40,147 nucleotides of DNA from Candidatus Hinthialibacteria bacterium OLB16 (lineage in GTDB: Bacteria; Hinthialibacterota; Hinthialibacteria; OLB16). Below are positions 1-8,713 of the stretch, in pieces. Location: NCBI GenBank assembly GCA_001567115.1, contig LMZT01000108.1, positions 1-40,147 on the forward strand, read 5' to 3'. Below the pieces are notes generated by a model. It had not been told where the DNA came from, searched no databases, and saw only the letters and a list, made by a program, of their open reading frames with translations. Each line of letters starts with the position of its first letter. The first letter of the stretch is position 1. Made by a program: the position numbers and the translations under genes.

Positions 1-775
1 CCCATATCATGGCAGCCGATATTCCCTGGTTTTACCGTTATGGTGTCCGTCATTTTCAGTACATGCACACACCCACCGAAATTGGGGAACCTGGACCCTG
101 AACCAGTGGCTGATGGCCCAGCTGCTCTGGGATCCTTCAGCCGACTCCACCGCTCTGCTGGATGATTATTTTGGGAAATTCTATCCAGGCACAACTCAAT
201 CGACACGCTCTTTCTATGAGCATCTTGAAAGGGCCTTTTCCAACATCAAGGCGATCAAACATTATGTCGAGCTGGCCGAAAGTCCGATTAAATCTTATTG
301 CCTCTCCAATGAACTCAATGGCATGGCAAAGAATCTTTTTCCTCTAAAGAGCCTTCAGTATGAAGAAAGCCATCCTGTCACCGATGACGCCCTGGATATG
401 GTCGAAGTCATGAGTGAAATCGAGCTCGCACGCAAGGCGCTCAATCAGTCTCTGCTCAATTGCACCGATGCCATCGAACGTCGGCGCCTGCTTGAGGATG
501 AGCAGAGGTTTGCTTATGGAGAAGCGACACTGCATCTTTTCAACCACCTGGTTCGGGCTTGCATGTTCCATCATCAGAAGCTGCCCGACCTGGCTCGCAT
601 CGAGGTCGCCAGTGCCAGGCGTTATGCAGATAACCTACGGTCCATGGTGGAGGTGGTCCAGGGCGCAGGCGCTCATGCCAGTGATGTCAATGGCTTCGAG
701 GCGACCCAGCTCAAACCGGCTTATGAATTCCTCATCAAGGAATATGGCGGGAATGGAAATGAAAAAACAGAATGA
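1..775 (+). CDS. DUF4838 domain protein, C-terminal fragment (frame disrupted near 80)
   Basis: The 5' end lies outside the window. In frame 3, bases 3-80 read DIPWFYRYGVRHFQYMHTPT, and that frame stops at about 102. From about 81 the protein continues in frame 2 as NWGTWTLNQWLMAQLLWDPS and ends at 775. The joined text matches the late part of DUF4838 proteins, which have a D-x-x-F/Y...GV segment followed by a 'MAQLLWDP..D...L..DYF...YG' block. These proteins are usually large, secreted and glycosidase-like, found in Planctomycetes, Bacteroidetes and Lentisphaerae, often beside other glycan-active genes. Adding one A to GAAATT at 78-83 restores a single frame (TENWGTW). The remaining ~200 residues are helical with no signal or membrane segment. 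The next gene, a glycosidase-like protein on the same strand, starts about 10 bases later, suggesting an operon. Family assignment is fairly good; the substrate is unknown. Confidence 0.68.
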   Translation, partial: PYHGSRYSLVLPLWCPSFSVHAHTHRNWGTWTLNQWLMAQLLWDPSADSTALLDDYFGKFYPGTTQSTRSFYEHLERAFSNIKAIKHYVELAESPIKSYCLSNELNGMAKNLFPLKSLQYEESHPVTDDALDMVEVMSEIELARKALNQSLLNCTDAIERRRLLEDEQRFAYGEATLHLFNHLVRACMFHHQKLPDLARIEVASARRYADNLRSMVEVVQGAGAHASDVNGFEATQLKPAYEFLIKEYGGNGNEKTE

Positions 776-784
776 CCTCAGCGG

Positions 785-1987
785 GTGTGCGATTTGAAAC
801 ATCCGAATCGATCTGCCGGGAGGCCAGGCATCATAACCAGCCATCGAAATCCATTTCGATTCCAGGGTATTTTTTGGCTCAGCGTTTTTTTCCTGGTTCC
901 CATGATTTCAGTGGGGCAGGGGATTGAGAGCGCACATCCTGGACACCCGTTTCTCGGCGCTTGGATCCATGTCCATGCCATGTTCAATCCCGATGATCCC
1001 AGGGAGAAACAGGAAGAATCGATCGCACAATCGATTGAAAACTGCCGGCGGAGCGGCTTGAAAAGCATCATCCCATTCGCTCTCACCAGCTCCGGTGAGG
1101 CCTGTTATCCAAGCGCCATTGTGCCGGGCAGGAAATATGGGGACTGGGATCCACTTGGGGTGATGATCCGCGAAGCTCGTGCAAGAGAACTGCAAGTCCA
1201 TATCGCAGTTCCCGTGCTGATCTCGGGCCATAAAGAACCGAAAGGCATCCTCCGTAAACATCCTGAGTGGGCGTTGCGTGATCCCACTGGGAAGTTGCTG
1301 GGTTATATCAGCGGAGCCAACCCTGAAGCACGTGCCTGGGTGGTCTCAGTCATTCAGGAGATTGTCCGGAAATATCATCCCGAGGGAATCATCCTGGATT
1401 ACCTGCGTTTCCCCAATGAGCCTGCCGATGTCGATCCTGACAGCCGCAAGCGCTTTCTGGCCGAAAGAGGGCTGGCTGATTACGATTTGACCGATCGTTC
1501 CGATGGGCCCTGGCAGAGGTTCAGGGAATCCAGCCTGGTCGAGCTTGCCGGCCTGATTCGCCGAGGGATTGATGAAGTCAATCCGAAAGTGGATCTCGGC
1601 TTGTATACCTGGGGCGCGAATGTCGCCAGAAACCATTATGTATCGCAGGATTGGCCGGCCATGCTCGATCAGGGATTCATCAGTCTCGTGAATGTTTCAG
1701 GGTATGTTTACAGGAACAATTATGGTGATGAATACCTGGAGGAATTCGATGACCGCCTCAGGCAGGCCATCGCCCTGCTCCCTGCCGGAAAGGATAAAAC
1801 CCATCTGGCTTTTGTTCTGGGGGTTATCACCAGCCATGGAAAGGTGGAATCCGCCGATGAGATCGAGGCATACCTTCGCCATGCCCATGCTGAGGGAATC
1901 GATGGAGTATCTGTTTTTACCCTGAACTATCTCGAACCGTTTATCGATGACCTGCTCAAAAAGGGTCTCTTTAACAGGCCGGAATAA
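785..1987 (+). CDS. secreted family-10-like glycosyl hydrolase (GHL10/YngK type)
   Basis: The 400-residue product looks like the GHL10/YngK (DUF4015-like) family of TIM-barrel glycosidases. Visible features are GAWIHVHAMFN at the first strand, KSIIPFALTSSGEACYPS, a central PEGIILDYLRFP motif (the D-Y-x-R-F/Y signature of this family) and LGLYTWGAN. A hydrophobic segment at about residues 29-45 is probably an export signal, so the protein should act outside the cytoplasm. The open frame begins with GTG and carries an unusually long polar stretch before the signal; no convincing Shine-Dalgarno is seen, so the true start is uncertain. An ATG at 764 opens only a short frame ending at 799, so another small indel here cannot be excluded. 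It follows the DUF4838 gene closely and is convergent with the next gene (25-base gap). The substrate is unknown. Confidence 0.72.
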   Translation: MCDLKHPNRSAGRPGIITSHRNPFRFQGIFWLSVFFLVPMISVGQGIESAHPGHPFLGAWIHVHAMFNPDDPREKQEESIAQSIENCRRSGLKSIIPFALTSSGEACYPSAIVPGRKYGDWDPLGVMIREARARELQVHIAVPVLISGHKEPKGILRKHPEWALRDPTGKLLGYISGANPEARAWVVSVIQEIVRKYHPEGIILDYLRFPNEPADVDPDSRKRFLAERGLADYDLTDRSDGPWQRFRESSLVELAGLIRRGIDEVNPKVDLGLYTWGANVARNHYVSQDWPAMLDQGFISLVNVSGYVYRNNYGDEYLEEFDDRLRQAIALLPAGKDKTHLAFVLGVITSHGKVESADEIEAYLRHAHAEGIDGVSVFTLNYLEPFIDDLLKKGLFNRPE

Positions 1988-2012
1988 TTTCCGGGACACC
2001 TGCAGATCCCAA

Positions 2013-3536
2013 TCAATTCAACTGCTTTCCATTGGCCATGGCACTCGAGGAGAGGACCTTGCCGACGAATGGGCCATACACTCCCTTTCCGATATGCAGG
2101 GCTGAAACTGTTCTGCCTTCCAGCCCAGCCTCTTCAGAGAGATTTTTCTCTTCCAGAAGTTTTCCATCCTGGTAGATGCGGATGCAGCCAGGGTCATAAG
2201 TGAAACGCAGCTCAGTCACTGGTTTCCATTCCAGTTGTTTCGACACCTGGACCACGCCTGACATTTTATGAAGCATTCCATACTGGCTGATTATTTCAGG
2301 GGTCATGAAATCATGGGTCTTCGGGTTATAGGGCTTCCCCTGCTTGTTCATGGTTGAGATGTACAGCCCATCACTGGTTCCCACCAGGTTCATGATTCTT
2401 TGCCCCCAGTAGTTGATGACATCCGGTTTATCTTTCATTTCCACTTCATAGGGGGCTGTGTCCTGGCTGATCTCGGGTTTGTCGAAGACACGTTGAACAA
2501 ATTCCCAGGCATGGGTATCCGAATCCAGGCGCCACAGTTCTCCCCAGGGCCACACTCCTGCATACAGATCCCCTCCATAAATGGTTAATGTCTGAGCTTC
2601 ACGGGCTGCAGAACTTGCACCCGGAGGAACAGGGATTGCCGGCTCGAACAGATCGACTTTCCCATCGGCGTATTCCATCAAAGATCCGGTGGGATAGTGC
2701 CCGATGACATCATGGTCATACCAGGCAGTCCAGCTGTACCCCTGCCAGCTCTTTCCATCGGTATCCCGGAGTTGAGTGAGGTGGCCGTCCTTATAGGAGT
2801 AGATGCACCCGATGTTGGTGACCAGTACCACCTCATCCCCAGATATTCCATAAATGAATAAATACCCGGAGGCTTCGAATTTTTCTGGCTCTCCCGTGAC
2901 TGCGGCATCCACCGAGGGGTTCCATTTGTAAACCAGCAGTGTTCCAGGCTCGCCACCCTGATACACAAAAAGCTTGCCTTTGACATAGTAATAAAGGCTT
3001 CCCTTGTCTGTCCGGTAGGCTTCCTTTCCATCACAGGTCACCCGATAGGGATGAAACACCAGCCGGTGATTGTTGACATACTGAATCCCGCTGAAGGCTT
3101 CCTGATCGGCCTTCGAAATACCCTCATAGGGTTTGATTGTTCCATCATTCTGAACCTGGGAGAGATTGATGGGGTTCCCCTCACGGAAATATGTCAGCAG
3201 GTGATCTCCATCCAGAATGAGCCTGGAACCATTGCATTCATCGCTGAATGGTTTGGTCAGGCGCTGGAAAGTGCGTTGTGTGTTCATCCCACGATAATAA
3301 AAATCGAGGATCCGGTTGTTGTCTCGAACATAAGTTGAATGGATATCATTCAGGCCGGCTCCCAGGATTACTCTTCCATGCTCATCGATTGCCTCAAAAA
3401 GTGTTCCAAGCCCTTGCCCCAAATCCTCTCCAATTTCTATCTTGAGGGTGGCTTCGAACAGGGGTGGATTTTCTGCGTAGCAGGGGCTGAAAATAGAGAG
3501 AACCAGGAATATCAAGGCTGTCTGAAATACACGCAT
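2013..3536 (-). CDS. secreted protein of unknown function, probable beta-propeller
   Basis: A 507-residue protein that I do not recognise. It starts with a clear signal peptide (hydrophobic residues ~5-20, cleavage likely after CYA). The body is rich in short beta-strand and turn segments with recurring patterns such as GDLYAGVWPWGELWRLD, GYLFIYGISGDEVVLV and TSDGLYISTMN, which look like blades of a beta-propeller. The last ~70 residues (ELRFTYDPGCIRIYQDGKLL) resemble a LamG/concanavalin-like sandwich edge. The ATG at 3536 is preceded by AAGGAT at good spacing. On the minus strand a TTGACA lies about 110 bases upstream (3651-3646), but the best -10 partner is 20 bases away, so the promoter is uncertain. 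The next minus-strand gene upstream ends 195 bases away. It could be a sugar-binding or lyase-like protein, but no catalytic motif is visible. Confidence 0.55.
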   Translation of the reverse strand: MRVFQTALIFLVLSIFSPCYAENPPLFEATLKIEIGEDLGQGLGTLFEAIDEHGRVILGAGLNDIHSTYVRDNNRILDFYYRGMNTQRTFQRLTKPFSDECNGSRLILDGDHLLTYFREGNPINLSQVQNDGTIKPYEGISKADQEAFSGIQYVNNHRLVFHPYRVTCDGKEAYRTDKGSLYYYVKGKLFVYQGGEPGTLLVYKWNPSVDAAVTGEPEKFEASGYLFIYGISGDEVVLVTNIGCIYSYKDGHLTQLRDTDGKSWQGYSWTAWYDHDVIGHYPTGSLMEYADGKVDLFEPAIPVPPGASSAAREAQTLTIYGGDLYAGVWPWGELWRLDSDTHAWEFVQRVFDKPEISQDTAPYEVEMKDKPDVINYWGQRIMNLVGTSDGLYISTMNKQGKPYNPKTHDFMTPEIISQYGMLHKMSGVVQVSKQLEWKPVTELRFTYDPGCIRIYQDGKLLEEKNLSEEAGLEGRTVSALHIGKGVYGPFVGKVLSSSAMANGKQLN

Positions 3537-3730
3537 GAGATCATCCTTTCATGAAAAATTTTCTGAAAAAACGAAATTCATCCCGATCTGAGGGAGCAGG
3601 CCAGATCGTTTCAGATATGAAAATACTGTTTCAAAGATTCTGTTTTGTCAATATTCGATTCTCCATTCACAGTGAATTTGAAAGCCGATTCCTTTGCGAT
3701 GAATGAATCAGCTGGCCAGCAACTCAGGGA

Positions 3731-5110
3731 TCAGTAGAGGGTCCAGGACTCGACACTGCTGTTGTTCTGCGGAAGTGAAGGATCCTGGGTGACAAGTAAT
3801 GCCCCTTCGAGCGGGCCGGGAGAAGGCCAGTAATGAAAATAGAAATCCCCGATCCGTGAGTAGACCTCAGGATCAAAACGAGCCAGATGAAGGAATGGCG
3901 CCATTCCGGGAATCCGGGAGATTAGTGAGGTGATCGGGTTTCCGACCAGATCGGGGAATATCACTCCATTGTTCAGCCGGGCGAATCCCAACGACACCGT
4001 TTTTCCCAACCTGAGCATGTCCGCATGTGTGAACACCTGGCCTTCACTGGCCATCAGAATCCAGAAGGAAACAGTCAGCCCGGCATGGGAAACATCCTCG
4101 ATCCAGTCGTATCCTGGCAGCCCGCGAATTGTGTCGCGTGGCACCGGATCGGGTGAGACCGGGTTCAGGGGAAACCAGTAACCCCAGTAACAGGCTCCAT
4201 CTGTCGCGAGGGATATCCGATTCTTCGCATACTGCGCCATGGCGAGAGCAATTTCTTTGAACTGGGTATTCCCGGTAAGCTTCCAGGACAGCCAGTAAGC
4301 CCTTCCAATTGAACTCATCCAGTTGGGCGGTTGGGGTTTATTGACAAAATAGGCCAGATCGGTTCTGAGAAAAATGAAGCGCCCCTCCCCCGGCGCTGGA
4401 CCTTCACGAAACTGGGCGGCATGAAAGGTGAGGGTCTGGTTGATCATCGACAGCATCGATTCAAATTCCCCAGGCAACAGCCGCTCCATGGCCTCCGGGT
4501 GTTCCTGTGTGATCTCGAGGAACTGAAGCATCGGATAGAGGACAGCGCCATCATCGACTGCGAAGTACTCACGGCCAAAACTGGAATATCCAGTTTCTCC
4601 CCATACCGGACGAATGGTTCCATCAAAAAGAGGCACTCCGCGGACATCATCCCGATATGCGAGTATCGAGCGAATCAGGCGGATATTCTCATTGACATAA
4701 ATGAGATCGTGGGTGTGCAGGTACATTAAATTGAAAGCCTCCATCCAGGGGCTGAAATTAAACGGATAATACTGATTCGCTTTCATCTGGTTGATAGAGG
4801 TTGTCAGTGTCGATCCGAGGAAGCGGCTGACTGCGGGATAATTTTGCGCAGTGAATGGAGGTTCGATAAGGGTGTAGACCTGGTGAAAAGAAATGGCATA
4901 GCTCAGATCATCAAGGGGAGCCTGGAGCACGGGGCCTCGGCTGCCGGGTGGCGTGACGAGCGGTTTCATCTCAGAACTTCCACTGACTGCCACCTCAGCA
5001 GAAGAGGATGGGCAGACGCCTGAAAAGATCCATACAGATGCAATCAGGGGTAGAACCCAGAGGAAGAGTGGTCGTGCACGAAAATCCACCATATTTTTTA
5101 CTGGTAGCAT
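3731..5110 (-). CDS. secreted protein of unknown function, helical (alpha/alpha-toroid-like)
   Basis: About 459 residues from the chosen start. The open frame extends upstream to a TTG at 5218, but the first ATG (5110) has GGGAAG just upstream and is followed directly by a signal-anchor-like hydrophobic segment (LFLWVLPLIASVWIFSG), so 5110 is preferred; an ATG at 5092 is a second option. The mature part alternates amphipathic helices with aromatic, Gly-rich turns (YYPFNFSPWMEAFNLMY, IGRAYWLSWKLTGN, GACYWGYWFPL, WIEDVSHAGLTVSFWIL). This pattern is typical of alpha/alpha-barrel enzymes acting on polysaccharides, but no family signature is certain. It sits between an unknown secreted gene on the same strand and a divergent haem-protein operon. 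Confidence 0.5.
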   Translation of the reverse strand: MLPVKNMVDFRARPLFLWVLPLIASVWIFSGVCPSSSAEVAVSGSSEMKPLVTPPGSRGPVLQAPLDDLSYAISFHQVYTLIEPPFTAQNYPAVSRFLGSTLTTSINQMKANQYYPFNFSPWMEAFNLMYLHTHDLIYVNENIRLIRSILAYRDDVRGVPLFDGTIRPVWGETGYSSFGREYFAVDDGAVLYPMLQFLEITQEHPEAMERLLPGEFESMLSMINQTLTFHAAQFREGPAPGEGRFIFLRTDLAYFVNKPQPPNWMSSIGRAYWLSWKLTGNTQFKEIALAMAQYAKNRISLATDGACYWGYWFPLNPVSPDPVPRDTIRGLPGYDWIEDVSHAGLTVSFWILMASEGQVFTHADMLRLGKTVSLGFARLNNGVIFPDLVGNPITSLISRIPGMAPFLHLARFDPEVYSRIGDFYFHYWPSPGPLEGALLVTQDPSLPQNNSSVESWTLY

Positions 5111-5417
5111 GGCTTCCCTGGATTTGCAATGGATTTGAAGATTTATGATCGAATCAATCGTAATCAAAGTCAGATCCGGAGTTCTTTTTTCCAAGAATTC
5201 CACCTTTGCCTTCCTCAAAAAAACAGGGGTGAAGAGGTAGATAATTCTATGAAAAAAAGTTTTTATAAAAAAAAGTTGATATGACGCACAACCTCGGCGT
5301 ATAATAATTTCCGTTATCGGGGGAACACCTCAGAATCCTGTTGTTCTTTCATCATCCCCCAGAGGAGCAGGGGGCTCCTCGACTCGCCTCATTCTATCGG
5401 GAAGAAGTGGAATATCT
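5111..5417. other. divergent intergenic region with leader hairpin
   Basis: This gap separates the minus-strand unknown gene from the plus-strand haem/DUF1501 genes. It holds the promoter at 5276-5305. Inside the predicted leader is a perfect hairpin: GAGGAGC (5362-5368), loop AGGGG, GCTCCTC (5374-5380). No T-run follows, so it is not an obvious terminator; it may stabilise the message. No small gene was seen here. Confidence 0.45.
5276..5305 (+). promoter_or_regulatory. sigma-70-like promoter for the haem/DUF1501 gene set
   Basis: TTGATA at 5276-5281, an 18-base spacer, and a perfect TATAAT at 5300-5305. The region upstream (5240-5275) is A/T-rich, like an UP element. Transcription would start near 5312, giving a leader of about 105 bases before the ATG at 5418. 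Confidence 0.62.
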
Positions 5418-7355
5418 ATGATGGATCGTTGCATCCTTACGTTCCTTGCGGTGGCTGGTGTGCTCATCCTCAGGCCGGGTGCCCTTCATGCAGAAGAGTC
5501 ATATGTCCTGCTGGATCGTCCCCAGTACATCAAACGCATCGCGATGGACCTCCTTGGCGGACGGCCCTCCCTGACGGATTTGCAGACACCCGATGCCGAT
5601 ATTCCATCCCTGGTGGATCATTACATGGCAACAGAAGCCTTCGCAGACCGGTTGCTGTGGTTCGCCAATGACATCTTCCTGACCCGGTTTGCTGAAGTCG
5701 AATACTTCAGAGACTCTTATGATTATTATGATGAACATACCCGTTTCGATGTGGCCAGGGCAGTGGGAGAAGAACCCTTGCGCCTGTTTCAGCATATTGT
5801 TCTGAATGACCTTCCGCTCACCGAACTGGTGACTGCGGATTATACCATTGCAAATTCAACACTCGCCTGGTTCTGGAGAATCGACTACAACGGCGGCAGC
5901 GGGGGGAAAGACTGGCTTGCTGGGCGGTATCTGGATGGCCGGGAACATGCAGGGGTCCTCAGCCAGAATGGTTTCTATTACCGGTATCCATCGACACTCT
6001 CCAACAAACAGCGGCACCGTGCCAATCAGATTACCCGGGTTTTCCTTGATGATGACCATTTCTTCAGGAATGTGTCGATCGATCTGAGGCTTGGGTCCGC
6101 CGACCCCGAACTGGACCTGCTTGATGCCACACGGCACAACCATGGCTGTGTGGCATGCCACGACACACTCGATGGGATCGGGGCGCACCTTTTCGGTTTT
6201 TCGACCGGACCTGAAGGTTCCAGGCTGTATGCACGGGAAACATTCGGGACCTTTTCTCCACAGGGGGTTCAACGCTCCCAGATGCAGACTGTCCGGGAGC
6301 CTTCGTATTACGGCTACCCCAGCCGTGGCTTGAAGGATCTCGGCAACTACATTGCCCATGATCCACGATTTGCACAGACCATGGTAAAACATATCTATCG
6401 CTTCCTTTTGCATCGGAACCTGGATTACCAGGATCGTGACCTCAAAATCCACTATGCCGAGCTGCTGAAATCTCATGCTTTCAGCACCAAAGCCCTCATC
6501 AAAGCCATTATCGCATCAGATGAATACCGTGCTGTCGGTGTTACAGGGCCGATCTTGAAGAAAACTGGCGGCAATGGGGAGTTTGTTCCTGCCCGTGACC
6601 TGGCAGCTCAGTGGCATTCCCTGGAGGAGAAAGCGGCCGCTGTGGCGATTCCAGCAGCCACTCGCGCATCCATTATTGAAATGGCCCGGCTCCATGCCAT
6701 TCAAAGCGGCTACAGCCAGCAGATCGCCCAATCCCGCGGAAACCTGATACCCAAAGATGTGTTTCCTGAAACAGTCGAGCCAAAACCACCTGTCGAAATT
6801 GTTCAGCCTTTCAAGCTTGCTACACCGGAACAGCTGCACACCCTTGGCGAACAACTCCTGGGCGAGGTGTGGAGCAGCTGGGAGGGCGGGCAATGGATGC
6901 CCGGGGATTTTCCCCACCTGGAATACAATACGGACATCAAAATCGCTGCTGGCGGGTATGATGGGCGGCGCATCCTGGAAAGGCGCTGGTCGGTGCCACC
7001 GACTTATATGCTCGTTATTGAACGATGGGCGGAGGTGATGGCGGAGGATATCCTCGAGCGTGAACTCGGAGAGAGTGTTCCCTGGGACCAGCGCCGTGTT
7101 TTTACTCTGATCACCGGGAAAGAAGAGCCTTATGAGGCCGAACCGGCCATTCGTGCCCAGATTGTGGACTGGTTCAAACGATTTTATTGCGAAGATGTCA
7201 GCCCGGCTGGAGGGGAGGTCAATGATGTCTTTGGGGTTCTGCTGCAGGCACGAGAACATGCAAAGAAAAAATTCGGAAACTGGTTCAGCATCGAAGCTGC
7301 CTGGTGCCATGTGCTGGGAATGATGCTGTCCGATCCACGCATCGCCATCTACTGA
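5418..7355 (+). CDS. secreted DUF1549/DUF1585-like protein with one CxxCH haem site
   Basis: A 645-residue exported protein related to the planctomycete-type PSD1 set (DUF1549...DUF1585). After a signal peptide (residues ~1-25) it has LDRPQYIKRIAMDLLGGRPS, matching the DUF1549 'R..FIRR..LDLTG..P' pattern. A single c-type haem motif CVACH lies at residues 244-248, and a tail-like block AFSTKALIKAIIASDEYR resembles DUF1585. In Planctomycetes such proteins are almost always encoded next to a DUF1501 gene, as here (47 bases downstream). Their biochemical role is unproven; periplasmic electron transfer or polymer oxidation is often guessed. The last ~200 residues carry no motif I recognise. It is the first gene after a strong promoter, so likely the lead gene of a three-gene operon. 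Confidence 0.72.
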   Translation: MMDRCILTFLAVAGVLILRPGALHAEESYVLLDRPQYIKRIAMDLLGGRPSLTDLQTPDADIPSLVDHYMATEAFADRLLWFANDIFLTRFAEVEYFRDSYDYYDEHTRFDVARAVGEEPLRLFQHIVLNDLPLTELVTADYTIANSTLAWFWRIDYNGGSGGKDWLAGRYLDGREHAGVLSQNGFYYRYPSTLSNKQRHRANQITRVFLDDDHFFRNVSIDLRLGSADPELDLLDATRHNHGCVACHDTLDGIGAHLFGFSTGPEGSRLYARETFGTFSPQGVQRSQMQTVREPSYYGYPSRGLKDLGNYIAHDPRFAQTMVKHIYRFLLHRNLDYQDRDLKIHYAELLKSHAFSTKALIKAIIASDEYRAVGVTGPILKKTGGNGEFVPARDLAAQWHSLEEKAAAVAIPAATRASIIEMARLHAIQSGYSQQIAQSRGNLIPKDVFPETVEPKPPVEIVQPFKLATPEQLHTLGEQLLGEVWSSWEGGQWMPGDFPHLEYNTDIKIAAGGYDGRRILERRWSVPPTYMLVIERWAEVMAEDILERELGESVPWDQRRVFTLITGKEEPYEAEPAIRAQIVDWFKRFYCEDVSPAGGEVNDVFGVLLQAREHAKKKFGNWFSIEAAWCHVLGMMLSDPRIAIY

Positions 7356-7401
7356 TATACAGGGATTCACTCTCAACTGAATTGTGAAAGGGAAACAGGG
7401 A

Positions 7402-8655
7402 ATGCAGAGAAGACATTTTCTGAAGCACATGGCGGCAGCATCCGCCTCCACTGTGCTGTCGATGTATGTTCCACAGATATGCGCCTGGGCGCAGGAAGGT
7501 CAATCACGGCCGCGTTTTTTCATATTCGTTTTTGCCAGTGGTGGCTGGGATCCGACTCTGGTTTTTGAACCCAAAGCCGGGCTTCAGTCAATCGATATTG
7601 ACCCGGCCGGACAGGTGAATCAGGTCGGAGGGATTACCTATCTCCACAACACAGGCCGTCCCTGGGTCAAAACTTTTTTTGATGAGTTCCATGACAAGGC
7701 CTGCATTATCAATGGCGTCAACACCCAGTCGGTCAGCCATACCATCGGGACAGAGATCATGATGACTGGAAAAGCGGGAACACCATCCCCGGATTGGCCG
7801 ACAGCCATTTCATCGAAACTGGGCAGCGATCTGATACTTCCTCACATGGCATTATCCGGGCCATCTTTTTCAGGAACCATCGGAGGAGGAACCAGCTCCG
7901 GTTCCGGCTTTCTTTCTCTGCTGCTTTTTGATGGCTCCTACTACACCGCCGATGCAACTGCGGAGGTGGTATTGGATGCGCATATCCAACGGCGTTTCAA
8001 CAACCTCATGGGACAATTTCAGGAGGAAGGCCGCACAGGGCTGCGACAACCCGAGATGGTCGAATCCTTCCGGCGCTGGCATGATTTAAAAGCCATCAAA
8101 GCCGATCTGGGCGCGGATTTCGAGGATCTGGATGGGCTGGGCAGCGAAGGTGTGGCCCTTGCGACTGCCTTCGAACGGGGATATGCGGTTACAGGCACTC
8201 TCGAGGCGCACGGCAGCTGGGATTCACACAGCAATAATTTCCCCCAGCAGAATGAGGGCTTCAATGACACCTTCGAAGGTCTCCACACCATTGTCTCACG
8301 CCTTGCCGGCCGGAATGCAACCTCAGGTCCGGGCACTCTCCTTGATCAAACCACACTTGTTGTCATGAGCGAGATGGGACGGACCCCTAAACTCAATGGC
8401 GCAAATGGAAAAGACCACTGGCCTGTCACCAGTGTCATGTTCATTGGCGGGGGAGTCCGAGGAAACACGGTGCTTGGCGGAACCGACAATTTCCAGAACC
8501 AGGAAATGATCGATTACTCGACAGGCCTGCCCTCCAGCGGTGGAAGCGAAATTGCCGCGGTCAATCTGGGTGCTGCAATCCTGGAATATGCGGGAGTGAA
8601 CCCCGCTGACTTCCTGTCCGCTTCAGTACAGCCCTTTCGGATGGCGTTTGCCTGA
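7402..8655 (+). CDS. DUF1501 family protein, Tat-exported
   Basis: A 417-residue protein beginning MQRRHFLKHMAAASAS, a twin-arginine signal (RRHFLK then a hydrophobic stretch ending near AWA), so it should be exported folded. The body fits DUF1501, a member of the alkaline-phosphatase/sulfatase-like superfamily: FFIFVFASGGWDPTLVF near the start, NGVNTQSVSHTIGTEIMMTG, GSWDSHSNN, and TTLVVMSEMGRTPKLN...GKDHWP near the end. The ATG at 7402 is chosen over the GTG at 7384 because it places the Tat motif at the N-terminus and has AAAGGGAAA upstream. Flanked by two haem proteins on the same strand with short gaps (46 and 58 bases), it is probably co-transcribed and exported to the same place. The reaction is unknown. 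Confidence 0.85.
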   Translation: MQRRHFLKHMAAASASTVLSMYVPQICAWAQEGQSRPRFFIFVFASGGWDPTLVFEPKAGLQSIDIDPAGQVNQVGGITYLHNTGRPWVKTFFDEFHDKACIINGVNTQSVSHTIGTEIMMTGKAGTPSPDWPTAISSKLGSDLILPHMALSGPSFSGTIGGGTSSGSGFLSLLLFDGSYYTADATAEVVLDAHIQRRFNNLMGQFQEEGRTGLRQPEMVESFRRWHDLKAIKADLGADFEDLDGLGSEGVALATAFERGYAVTGTLEAHGSWDSHSNNFPQQNEGFNDTFEGLHTIVSRLAGRNATSGPGTLLDQTTLVVMSEMGRTPKLNGANGKDHWPVTSVMFIGGGVRGNTVLGGTDNFQNQEMIDYSTGLPSSGGSEIAAVNLGAAILEYAGVNPADFLSASVQPFRMAFA

Positions 8656-8713
8656 ACCAGAAGATTGAAAAAATAACAATGGGAACTGCCTTGAGGAAAA
8701 CAGGTTAATCCAA

